The notes under the pieces are model-generated. The model did not search any database. It was not told the DNA's origin and saw nothing but the letters and a program-made list of their open reading frames with translations. Of a stretch of 64,000 nucleotides of DNA, positions 42,827-53,158 are shown piece by piece. The DNA is taken from positions 1 through 64,000 of the forward strand of contig NZ_JASBRN010000012.1 of NCBI RefSeq assembly GCF_030149505.1, in the 5' to 3' direction. The stretch's first letter is position 1. Every line of letters starts with the position of its first letter. Source of the stretch: Nocardioides sp. GTDB lineage: Bacteria; Actinomycetota; Actinomycetes; Propionibacteriales; Nocardioidaceae. The position numbers and the translations under genes were made by a program.

Positions 42827-42965
42827 GGGTCCATGATCCGCGATCCCGCAAGGATCGGCAGGGTTTCGGGCGGGCCGCCCGGTCACCCGAGGGACGTCAG
42901 GGCCGAGCGCGCGGGAGACGTGGGCGAGGGCGGCGGCCAGCGCCTGCTCACGGTCGGCTGCCGGG

Positions 42966-43172
42966 GTGCCGGTCGGGCTGGTGGCAGTGACCGATGACCG
43001 CGACGTTCGTGCCGAGGTCCGCCCGCCCGCCCGCGTGCACGTCGGCTCCGCGGTCGACGACGCCACCCGCGGGGTCGGCGGCACCCTCGGCGTGGCCGTC
43101 GTGGGGTCGCTCTCCTCCTCGCTGTACGCCGACCCGCTCCTCGAGCGGACCGGCGCCGGTGACGAGCAGTGA
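42966..43172 (+). pseudogene. Remnant of a DHA2-type MFS drug transporter
   Basis: An open frame contains VHVGSAVDDATRGVGGTLGVAVVGSLSSSLYAD, clearly like the conserved helix-11 region (VGSAVNDTTREVGG-LGVAV-GS) of 14-helix DHA2 exporters. Nothing before about 43020 or after 43172 continues the protein, which would normally be about 480-500 residues. It is a decayed fragment in the 379-base spacer between the GH26 and TetR genes. TetR and DHA2 genes are often neighbours, so it may be the relic of the regulator's old target. Confidence 0.6.
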
Positions 43173-43205
43173 GCGACCGCTCACCCAGCGTCCTAGTCTG
43201 GGCCG

Positions 43206-43775
43206 GTGAGCCGGCGCCAGCAGATCCTCGACACCGCGGCGGAGCTCTTCGCCGCGCGAGGCTTCCACGGGGTCTCGGTGGCCGACCTCGGGGCGGCCTG
43301 CGGGATCTCCGGGCCGGCGCTCTACAAGCACTTCCCGTCCAAGGACGCCGTGCTCGCGGAGATGCTGGTCTCGATCAGCCGCTGGCTGCTCGACGGCGGT
43401 CGGGCGTGCGTGGCCGCGGCCCCCGACCCGGCCGCCGCGCTCGCCGCGCTGGTCGACCACCACGTCGGCTTCGCCCTCGGGCACCGCCCGCTCATCGTCG
43501 TCCAGGACCGCGACTGGTCCTCGCTCCCCGCCGAGGCGCGCGAGGAGGTCCGCCGCACCCAGCGCGCCTACGTCGACGTCTGGGCCGACCAGCTCCGGCT
43601 GCTCCACCCCGACCTCGGCCTCGACCGGGCCCGCTCGATGGCCCACGTCGCCTTCGGACTGATCAACTCCACCCCCCACTCCGGCCTGCTCCCCGACGAC
43701 CAGATGCGCGAGGTGCTGCGCTCCATGGCGCTCGGGGCGCTCGGGGTGCCGGTGGGGGCGGGGGCTGCGGGATAG
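43206..43775 (+). CDS. TetR/AcrR-family transcriptional regulator
   Basis: The 189-residue repressor has an N-terminal HTH (RQQILDTAAELFAARGFHGVSVADLGAACGISGPALYKHFPSKDAVL, residues 4-49) and a ligand-binding helical domain. Regulators of this type stand beside acyl-CoA carboxylase and leucine-catabolism genes in actinobacteria, so the palindrome at 41474 may be its target; a gene and a transporter relic intervene. The GTG at 43206 has TAGTCT six bases upstream. The stop TAG lies inside a family A palindrome. Confidence 0.9.
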   Translation: MSRRQQILDTAAELFAARGFHGVSVADLGAACGISGPALYKHFPSKDAVLAEMLVSISRWLLDGGRACVAAAPDPAAALAALVDHHVGFALGHRPLIVVQDRDWSSLPAEAREEVRRTQRAYVDVWADQLRLLHPDLGLDRARSMAHVAFGLINSTPHSGLLPDDQMREVLRSMALGALGVPVGAGAAG

Positions 43776-43835
43776 TCCGAACGCTTTTCCACCCTCAGCT
43801 CGAACTGAGGGTGAGATGTAGTTCGGACTACCCCC
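43769..43835. repeat. Nested palindrome (family A, copy 3)
   Basis: Outer arms GGGATAGTCCGAAC / GTTCGGACTACCCC enclose an inner palindrome ACCCTCAGCTCGAACTGAGG. It lies between convergent tetR and selO genes. The tetR stop is inside it and the selO stop is three bases beyond. Confidence 0.85.
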
Positions 43836-43837
43836 GC

Positions 43838-45337
43838 TCAGGTGCCGCAGTACGTCACGAACGGCCCGCCCGCGGGATCGGGCAGCGCGTACTCCGACCA
43901 CTCCGGGCGCTCGACGAACGGGTGGGTGACGACCTCGAGCATGCGCTCGAACGGTGCGAGGTCACCGGCGTCGGCGGCGTCGAGCGCCGCTTGGAGCAGG
44001 TGGTTGCGGGGCACGTAGACCGGGTTGACCCGGTCCATCGCGTCGGGGTCGGGGCCGAGGGCGCGCCACCGCTCGGCCCAGGCGTCGTACGCCGGCAGGT
44101 CGAGCACCCGGTCGCGCGCGGGCGTCCCCCGGCCGCGGAGCTCGCGGGCGAGGTCGCGGAAGAAGCCGGTGTGGTCGACCCGGGCCCCCGCCATGACCGA
44201 GAGCAGGTCGCCCACGAGGTCGGTGCGGGTGACCGGGTCGAGCCCGGCGGAGACGGCGGGCGGCAGCCCGACCTTGGCGGCCAGCAGCGCGGCGTACTCC
44301 TCCCCGTAGAGCGCCGGGAAGCGTTCCAGCACCTCCACGCACCGCGCGATCGCCTTCTCCTGGTCGCCGCTCGCCGCGGTGACCAGCGGCAGCAGGCCCT
44401 CGGCGAGGCGCGTGAGGTTCCACTGCATGACCGCGGGCTGCTGGCCGAAGGCGTAGCGGCCCTGGGTGTCGATGGAGCTGAAGACCGCGGCCTGGTCGAA
44501 CCCGTCGAGGAACGCGCACGGGCCGTAGTCGATGGTCTCGCCGGAGAGCGTCACGTTGTCGGTGTTCATGACGCCGTGGACGAAGCCGACCGACATCCAC
44601 CGCGCGACCAGCCGGGCCTGCACCTCCACGGCTCGCTCGAGCAGCGCCAGTGCCGGCACCTCGGCCTCGAGCACCTCGGGGTGGTGGCGCTCGGCGGCGT
44701 GGGTGACGACCCGGGCGAGGAGGCAGTCGTCACCGGGGTCCGTGCCGGCCGCGGCCGCGCGCTGGGCGTCGTGCGCCGCGGCGTACTGCACCGTCCCGAC
44801 CCTCAGGTGGCTGGCCGCGACCCGTGCGAGGACCGCGCCGGGCATCGGGGTGTCGCGCTGGACGACCCGGCCGGTGCCGACGACGCCGAGGCTGCGGGTG
44901 GTCGGGATCCCGAGCGCGTGCATCGCGGCGCTGACCAGGTGCTCGCGGAGCATCGGACCGACCACGGCCAGGCCGTCGCCCCCGCGCGACCACGGGGTGC
45001 GGCCGGAGCCCTTGAGGTGCAGGTCGAGCAGCCGGCCGTCAGGTGTGGTCAGCTCGCCGAGGAGGAGGGCGCGGCCGTCGCCGAGGCGCGGGGAGTACCC
45101 GCCGAACTGGTGCCCGGCGTACCCCTGGGCCACCGGCCGCGCGCCCGCCGGCGGCTGCTCGCCGGTCAGCAGCCGCAGCCCGTCGGGGGTCCGGAGCGTG
45201 GCCGGGTCGAGGCCGATCTCCCTCGCGAGGTCTTCGTCCAGCGCCAGCAGCCGGGGGTCCGGTGCGGCCTCGGCACGCCAGTCCAGCGCCAACTCGGGGA
45301 GCGCGTCGGCGAAGCGGTGGTCGAGGTGGAGGGTCAC
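43838..45337 (-). CDS. selO: SelO-family protein adenylyltransferase (pseudokinase AMPylator)
   Basis: SelO proteins have a kinase-like fold with inverted ATP and attach AMP to proteins, often in redox stress. The 499-residue protein shows AQGYAGHQFGGYSPRLGDGRALLLGE, the DLHLKGSGRTPWSRGGDG loop, REHLVSAAMHALGIPTTRSL and the catalytic HGVMNTDNVTLSGETIDYGPCAF. The C-terminal Cys of the usual CSCS or Sec motif is reduced to a single FVTYCGT. The GTG at 45337 was chosen because TACCGT lies seven bases upstream; a GTG at 45346 would lie inside that box. Confidence 0.92.
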   Translation of the reverse strand: MTLHLDHRFADALPELALDWRAEAAPDPRLLALDEDLAREIGLDPATLRTPDGLRLLTGEQPPAGARPVAQGYAGHQFGGYSPRLGDGRALLLGELTTPDGRLLDLHLKGSGRTPWSRGGDGLAVVGPMLREHLVSAAMHALGIPTTRSLGVVGTGRVVQRDTPMPGAVLARVAASHLRVGTVQYAAAHDAQRAAAAGTDPGDDCLLARVVTHAAERHHPEVLEAEVPALALLERAVEVQARLVARWMSVGFVHGVMNTDNVTLSGETIDYGPCAFLDGFDQAAVFSSIDTQGRYAFGQQPAVMQWNLTRLAEGLLPLVTAASGDQEKAIARCVEVLERFPALYGEEYAALLAAKVGLPPAVSAGLDPVTRTDLVGDLLSVMAGARVDHTGFFRDLARELRGRGTPARDRVLDLPAYDAWAERWRALGPDPDAMDRVNPVYVPRNHLLQAALDAADAGDLAPFERMLEVVTHPFVERPEWSEYALPDPAGGPFVTYCGT

Positions 45338-45395
45338 GCTCGCCACGGTACGTGCGTGCCGAGCGGCCGGGTCGGGGCGGTGGCCGGGGCGGCGG

Positions 45396-45492
45396 CGGGA
45401 AGGTTCGGCTGGTACCGGCCAGATCTTTCGGCGTACGGCCGAAGGTTCAGCAGTACGCCGAAAGGTTCAGCCGGTACCAGCCAAACCTTTCC
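45396..45492. repeat. TTTCGGCGTACGG repeat (family C, copy 2)
   Basis: This holds AGGTTCGGCTGGTACCGGCC, CTTTCGGCGTACGGCCGAAG, AGTACGCCGAAAGG and GGTTCAGCCGGTACCAGCC in both orientations. It aligns with the spacer at 19795-19868. It lies between the 3' end of the SWIM gene and the selO promoter. Confidence 0.65.
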
Positions 45493-45521
45493 CGCACCAT
45501 CCGCACCACCCGCACCACCCG

Positions 45522-46234
45522 TCACAGCAGGTGCTCGACCGCAGGATCCCCGGCCTCGAGCCGCTCGAGGAACCGTGCGGCCCGGGCGGCGGCGTCGAGG
45601 GCGGCGTCGAGGTCCGGGTCGTCCGGGCCGGCGGGCTCGGTCGCGGGGCCGACGGCTGACCCCGGTCCCAGCGCGTGCAGCCGCGAGAGCAGCTCCTCGC
45701 GCGGCAGCCCCCGCAGGTGCAGCAGCACGAACGGGTCGGCCTCCAGCAGCCACCCGACCTGCTGGAGCAGCGCGAGCGCGTGGACGCACGGGTCGACCCA
45801 GGCGTCGCAGGTGCAGGACGCGACCAGCTCCCCGCCGTACGGCAGGAGCTCGACGCCGGCCTCCTCGGCGTGCTCGACCAGCTCGTGCGGGAGGTCGCCG
45901 GCCAGCAGCGAGGTGATGCGTCCGGCGGCGGCGGCGACCGTCTCGACGAGGGCGTCGGCCAGGTCGTCGTCGAGCACGGGTACGACGACGTCGGCCGCCC
46001 AGAGCCCGCCGGTGTCCTCGACCGCAGCCCAGGCCCGACCCTGCTCGACCCGGATCCCGCCGACCTTCCCGGCGCGGGCCAGCCTGCGCGCGGCGACCAG
46101 GTCCTCCTCGGCGTACGCCGCCTCCTCGACGGCCCGCACCCAGGCGCGCCCCCACCAGCTCGTGGCGCGAGCCGTGCGGGTGAGCGGGGGCAGCCGGGGG
46201 TGCGTGACGGCGACTGGCTCCCCGCTCACGCCCG

Positions 46235-46238
<4 letters not shown>
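45522..46238 (-). CDS. SWIM zinc-finger protein
   Basis: The 238-residue protein has the N-terminal SWWGRAWVRAVEEAAY block and a SWIM zinc-binding motif CTCDAWVDPCVHALAL (CxC then CxH) near residue 138. These are typical of SWIM proteins encoded next to SNF2-type helicases. It probably helps the helicase bind DNA or a protein partner. A GTG at 46238 overlaps the TGA of the helicase gene (GTGA); GTG 46229 is an alternative. It is cotranscribed with the helicase. Confidence 0.88.
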
Positions 46239-49117
<2,879 letters not shown>

Positions 49118-49210
49118 GGGCGACCTCCCTCGATCCCAGCCGCCCCCGGGCGGAGGCTGACCCGACGCTAACGACCCGCGCCGACAGGGCGTTCCCGGGG
49201 CCGTCGGCCC

Positions 49211-49276
49211 CGGGATACTCCGCACGAGATCTCACCCTCGACTCGAGCTGAGGGTGAGATCGAGTTCGGACTACCC
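49211..49276. repeat. Nested palindrome (family A, copy 4)
   Basis: Outer arms CGGGATACTCCG / TTCGGACTACCCCG enclose an inner inverted repeat ATCTCACCCTCGACTCGAG with AGCTGAGGGTGAGAT. It lies 14 bases from the stop of the nucleoside transporter gene. It is the most diverged of the four copies. Confidence 0.8.
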
Positions 49277-49289
49277 CGACCTCGACCCC

Positions 49290-50648
49290 TCAGCCGATCA
49301 GGATCCCCGCGATCGCAGCACTCATCAGGTTCGCCAGCGTGGCGGCCAGGATCGCCCGCAGCCCGAGCGAGGCGATGTCCCCGCGCCGCTCGGGCGCGAT
49401 CCCGCCGAGGCCGCCCAGCAGGATGCCGAGCGAGCCCAGGTTGGCGAAGCCGGTGAGGGCGAAGGTGATGATCGCGGCGGTCTTCTCGGAGTACTCCCCG
49501 GCCACCGGCCCGAAGTCGGCGAACGCCACGAACTCGTTGAGCACGATCTTCTGCCCCACGAAGCTGCCCGCCTCGACCGCCTCGTTCCACGGCACGCCGA
49601 TCAGCGCCATGACCGGCGCGAAGACGTAGCCCAGCACCTGCTCGACCGTGAGGTCCTCGGCACCGAACCAGCCGCCGATCCCGCCGACCAGCAGGTTCAC
49701 CAACGCGATGAGGGAGATGAAGGCCAGCAGCATCGCGCCGATCGTCAGCGCCAGCCGCAGGCCGTCGGCCGCACCGTTGGCGGCGGCGTCGATGACGTTG
49801 CGCGCCCGCTCCGGCGACTGCTCCTCGACCGGGTCGCGCTCGTGGTACGACGTCGTCGACCCGCCCCGAGGAGCGCCCGCCTCCCCGCGGGACTCGTCGG
49901 CGGGCGCCACGGCAGCCTCCCAGCCGGCCGCGACCTCGGCGTCCCGCGCGGCCGCGCCTCCGCCAATCCCGGCGGCAGCCTCCTCGGCCCGCGGCTCCGG
50001 CATGATGATCTTGGCCATCAGCAGCGCCCCGGGCGCGGCCATGAAGGACGCGGCGATGAGGTAGTCCAGCTCCGCGCCGAGCAGCGAGTAGCCCACGAGC
50101 ACCGAGCCGGCGACGGTGGAGAGCCCGCCGACCATGACGGCGAAGAGCGCCGAGCGCGACAGCCCGGCGACGTACGGCTTGATGACCAGGGGCGCCTCGG
50201 TCTGGCCGACGAAGATGTTGGCCGCGGCGTTGACCGACTCCTCGCGGCCGGTGCCGAGCAGTCGGCCGAGGCCACCGCCGAGCACCTCGACGACGCGCTG
50301 CAGCACGCCGAGGTGGTAGAGCACCGCGGTCAGCGAGGCGAAGAAGATGATCACCGGCAGCACCTGGAACGCCACGACCGTGCCCTGGTCCTCGGCCGGC
50401 AGCACGGGCCCGAAGAGGAACCCGATGCCCTCGCCGGAGGAGTCGATCACTGCCTGCACGCCGCTCGAGGTCGCCTCGAGCGCCCGCCCGCCGACCGACC
50501 ACGAGAGGACGAGGATCCCGAAGCCCACCTGCAGCGCCAGCGCGGTCAGGACGGTCCGCGGCCGGATGGCGCGCCGGTCGCTCGAGCACAGCACGGCGAT
50601 GAGCAGCAGCGCCGCCATCCCCCCGACACCCCACAGCACGTCGATCAT
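49290..50648 (-). CDS. Concentrative nucleoside transporter (NupC/CNT family)
   Basis: The 452-residue proton- or sodium-coupled nucleoside importer has the CNT signature VGQTEAPLVIKPYV, the gate region VVGLST-like VGGLSTVAGSVLVGY, and the C-terminal ALTGFANLGSLGILLGGLGG. A hydrophilic insertion of about 55 residues (AAAGIGGGAAARDAEVAAGW to SPERARNV) splits the transport core. It is larger than usual but keeps the frame. The ATG at 50648 starts MIDVLWGVGG. The gene is divergent from the glutathione peroxidase gene. Confidence 0.92.
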   Translation of the reverse strand: MIDVLWGVGGMAALLLIAVLCSSDRRAIRPRTVLTALALQVGFGILVLSWSVGGRALEATSSGVQAVIDSSGEGIGFLFGPVLPAEDQGTVVAFQVLPVIIFFASLTAVLYHLGVLQRVVEVLGGGLGRLLGTGREESVNAAANIFVGQTEAPLVIKPYVAGLSRSALFAVMVGGLSTVAGSVLVGYSLLGAELDYLIAASFMAAPGALLMAKIIMPEPRAEEAAAGIGGGAAARDAEVAAGWEAAVAPADESRGEAGAPRGGSTTSYHERDPVEEQSPERARNVIDAAANGAADGLRLALTIGAMLLAFISLIALVNLLVGGIGGWFGAEDLTVEQVLGYVFAPVMALIGVPWNEAVEAGSFVGQKIVLNEFVAFADFGPVAGEYSEKTAAIITFALTGFANLGSLGILLGGLGGIAPERRGDIASLGLRAILAATLANLMSAAIAGILIG

Positions 50649-50712
50649 GGCGCCGTCATGCCCGCCGGCGGCCGCACCGACACCTGGCCACGGGATGGCT
50701 ACGCTCACCGCC

Positions 50713-51204
50713 ATGCGCATCCTCAACCTCCCGATCGCCCGCCTCGACGGCACCGCCGCCACCCTCGGCGAGATCACCGGCGGCAAGCCGGCCCTGCTGG
50801 TCAACGTCGCCTCCAAGTGCGGCCTGACCCCGCAGTACACCGGGCTGGAGCAGCTCCAGGAGACCTACGGCGAGCGCGGCTTCACCGTCGTCGGCCTGCC
50901 CTGCAACCAGTTCATGGGCCAGGAGCCGGGCAGCGCCGAGGAGATCCAGGAGTTCTGCTCGGCGACGTACGGCGTCACCTTCCCGATGACCGAGAAGATC
51001 GAGGTCAACGGCGAGGGCCGCCACCCGCTCTACGCCGAGCTGGCCGGCACCCCCGACGAGCAGGGCGAGGCCGGCGACGTGCAGTGGAACTTCGAGAAGT
51101 TCCTCGTCGCCGCTGACGGCACGGTGATCTCGCGCTTCCGCCCCGGCGTGGAGCCGCAGGACCCGCGACTGGTCACCGCCATCGAGCAGGTCGTCGGCGC
51201 CTGA
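50713..51204 (+). CDS. Glutathione peroxidase family (thiol peroxidase)
   Basis: The 163-residue thioredoxin-fold peroxidase has the peroxidatic cysteine in NVASKCGLTPQYTGL (about 31-46), Q in LPCNQFMGQEPG and W in WNFEKFLV, the Cys-Gln-Trp triad. It uses Cys not Sec. Bacterial members usually take electrons from thioredoxin or mycothiol-linked systems. The ATG at 50713 has TACGCT seven bases upstream, so it is probably leaderless. A family E repeat follows the stop. Confidence 0.93.
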   Translation: MRILNLPIARLDGTAATLGEITGGKPALLVNVASKCGLTPQYTGLEQLQETYGERGFTVVGLPCNQFMGQEPGSAEEIQEFCSATYGVTFPMTEKIEVNGEGRHPLYAELAGTPDEQGEAGDVQWNFEKFLVAADGTVISRFRPGVEPQDPRLVTAIEQVVGA

Positions 51205-51218
51205 CACCGGCCCGCCGG

Positions 51219-51337
51219 GGACGTCATGCGGGCGGGAGGTCCCTCACTGCGGGACGTATGACGTCCCAGCCCGCCCCGCCGGGGACGTCATGCGGACGGG
51301 ATGTCCGCTTCTGCGCTGCGGATGACGTCCGCAGGTC
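51219..51337. repeat. GACGTCAT palindromic repeat (family E, copy 2)
   Basis: Two tandem versions of a roughly 55-base palindrome: GGGGACGTCATGCGGGCGGG ... GGACGTATGACGTCCC, then GGGGACGTCATGCGGACGGG ... GCGGATGACGTCCGC. The first matches the reverse complement of 35774-35829 closely. It fills the gap between convergent gene ends. Confidence 0.8.
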
Positions 51338-51342
51338 GGAGG

Positions 51343-52398
51343 TCAGTAGACGCGACCCGTGACCGGCGGCAGGTCGGCGAGCGTGACGATGCCCGGTGCC
51401 GCGGCGACGACGAGCGGCAGCGCGTTGACCACCGGCATCGCGGTGTAGATCATCCCCAGGCCCATGAAGCCCTCCTCGGCCCAGTCACGCGGCGGCAGGC
51501 AGGAGATGACGGTGCGCATGTTGGGGACGCCGAAGACCTGCACCACGTGCCCGTGCGCGAGCGGCTTGGGCGGGGCGACGTGGCTGCCCATGGTCCAGTT
51601 GAAGCCGACCGAGACGACGTTGCGGTCCCCCACCCAACCGCGGTGGTAGCCCATCACGCCGCCCACGGTCCCCTCCGGGATCTCCATGAACCCCAGGTCG
51701 GAGTGGCCGGTGGCCTCGGTGAAGGTGACGTCGAAGGTCAGGCGGTCCAGGGTCACGCCCATCGCGTCGGCCATCATCGCCGCCGACTCCGCGAACACCT
51801 CCGACTCCCGCCGCACGCTCTCCTCCAGGCCCGGGGTGTCGAGCGGCCGACCGAAGCCCATCGCGCTCTGCGTGCCGGCGCTCTCGTACGTCGAGCAGTC
51901 GACGCTCTCGGTGATCCGCACCTCCTCGACCCGCTCGCAGGCGCCCGAGAGCACCATCGCGACCATGTTGGTCATGCCGGGGTGCGCCCCGCTGCCGAAG
52001 ATCGTCGACCCACCCTCCTCGCACGCGGCCCGGATCCGCGCCAGGTCGCCCGGGGACTGCTTGCCGCCGGTGATCCAGGCGGCGCTGGTGCACACGTCGA
52101 TGCCGGCGGCGAGCAGCGCGCACAGGTGGTCGAGGTCGGGCCAGAGCGGGTTGTAGACGCACGCGTCCGCGCCGATCGCGAGCAGGGCGTCCACGTCGTC
52201 GGTGGCCAGGACGCCCGTCGGCTCCGGCCAGCCGCACAGCTCGGCGGCGTCCCGACCGACCTTGTCACCGCCGAAGGCGAAGACCCCGGCGAGCTCCAGG
52301 TCGGGCCGGGCCAGGATCGCGTGCAGCGAGCGGCGGCCGATGTTGCCGGTGGTCCACTGCAGGACCCGGATCGGGGTGTCTCGGTGCGCAGGCGTCAT
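51343..52398 (-). CDS. Dihydrodipicolinate-reductase-like NAD(P)-dependent oxidoreductase
   Basis: The 351-residue protein has an N-terminal Rossmann fold (RVLQWTTGNIGRRSLHAIL, about 11-29) followed by VFAFGGDKVGRDAAEL and GADACVYNP. The C-terminal domain is of the type seen in 2,4-diaminopentanoate dehydrogenase-like proteins. Related genes are frequent in steroid-degrading actinobacteria. The ATG at 52398 has TAGCCT six bases upstream. A KstR-type operator is centred 29 bases before the start, suggesting induction by sterol metabolites. Confidence 0.82.
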   Translation of the reverse strand: MTPAHRDTPIRVLQWTTGNIGRRSLHAILARPDLELAGVFAFGGDKVGRDAAELCGWPEPTGVLATDDVDALLAIGADACVYNPLWPDLDHLCALLAAGIDVCTSAAWITGGKQSPGDLARIRAACEEGGSTIFGSGAHPGMTNMVAMVLSGACERVEEVRITESVDCSTYESAGTQSAMGFGRPLDTPGLEESVRRESEVFAESAAMMADAMGVTLDRLTFDVTFTEATGHSDLGFMEIPEGTVGGVMGYHRGWVGDRNVVSVGFNWTMGSHVAPPKPLAHGHVVQVFGVPNMRTVISCLPPRDWAEEGFMGLGMIYTAMPVVNALPLVVAAAPGIVTLADLPPVTGRVY

Positions 52399-52419
52399 GC
52401 CGGGAGGCTAGCGGCCCGC

Positions 52420-52433
52420 TAGAACGTGTTCTA
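52420..52433. promoter_or_regulatory. KstR-like operator (TAGAACGTGTTCTA)
   Basis: This matches exactly the published KstR pattern TNNAACNNGTTNNA and is flanked by C and G extending the palindrome to 16 bp (52419-52434). It lies at about -15 to -28 from the start codon's upstream side, just upstream of the -10 box (52405-52410) of the reductase gene, and overlaps the stop codon of the lipoprotein gene. Confidence 0.65.
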
Positions 52434-53111
52434 GTTCTCCGCGCACCAGTCGCGGAAGTCCTCCGGCCGCGGCGAGCCGTTGCCCTGGCCGTACCACTCC
52501 AGCCAGTCCCCGCCGCCGCACAGCTCCTGCCCGGCCTCGGCGTAGGCCTCGCTCGTGCGCCGGCCGACCGCCGGGTCGGTGACGATCGCCGCGAGCGCGT
52601 CGCCCAGGGCCGTGGCCTCCTCGTCCGGGCCGCCCTCGTCGTCGGGTGCGATGAAGGGGCCGTAGGCGTAGGCCCACACGACCTCGTCCCCGCGCTCGGA
52701 CCAGGCGAGGACCACCCCCGGGTCCTCCTCGGGGTAGCCCGCCTCGTAGAGGAGGGTCCCCGCGACCTCGTCGGTGCCGACGTCCTGGCACTTCCACGGT
52801 CCGGCGCACGGGTCCTCGTCGTCGCGGCCGTAAGGAAGCCGGTCGGAGACCACCACGCGCACGTGGGTGTTGTCGCCCTCGGACCGGTCGAAGGCCAGCT
52901 CGACGGCCAGGTCGCCGCGCCGCAACCGCTCGTCGCCGAAGATCGGCGCCGCGGCCACGAGCGGCGCGTCGTAGTGCGCGAGCGCCGCCGCTGCCAGCGA
53001 CTGCGGGGTCGCCTCCTCGGCGTCGACGGCGTCGTCGGAGCAGCCGGTCACACCGCCCAGCAGCAGCGCCACGAGCGCGAGCACGGTCGTCGTACGTCGG
53101 TCCCGAGCCAT
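52431..53111 (-). CDS. Putative lipoprotein of unknown function
   Basis: The 226-residue protein has a signal sequence and lipobox LGGVTGCSDD (Cys about 24), then a soluble region with several cysteines (DPCAGPWKCQD, ELCGGGDWLEWYG) that may form disulfides. No family is recognised. The ATG at 53111 has TACCGT six bases upstream, the leaderless pattern. It ends within the KstR-like site of the next gene, so that gene's repressor would sit on this gene's stop codon. Confidence 0.7.
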   Translation of the reverse strand: MARDRRTTTVLALVALLLGGVTGCSDDAVDAEEATPQSLAAAALAHYDAPLVAAAPIFGDERLRRGDLAVELAFDRSEGDNTHVRVVVSDRLPYGRDDEDPCAGPWKCQDVGTDEVAGTLLYEAGYPEEDPGVVLAWSERGDEVVWAYAYGPFIAPDDEGGPDEEATALGDALAAIVTDPAVGRRTSEAYAEAGQELCGGGDWLEWYGQGNGSPRPEDFRDWCAEN

Positions 53112-53158
53112 GCCGCGACGGTACCGCCGCCGCGGGGTCACCGGCGCCCGCAGCCGCC

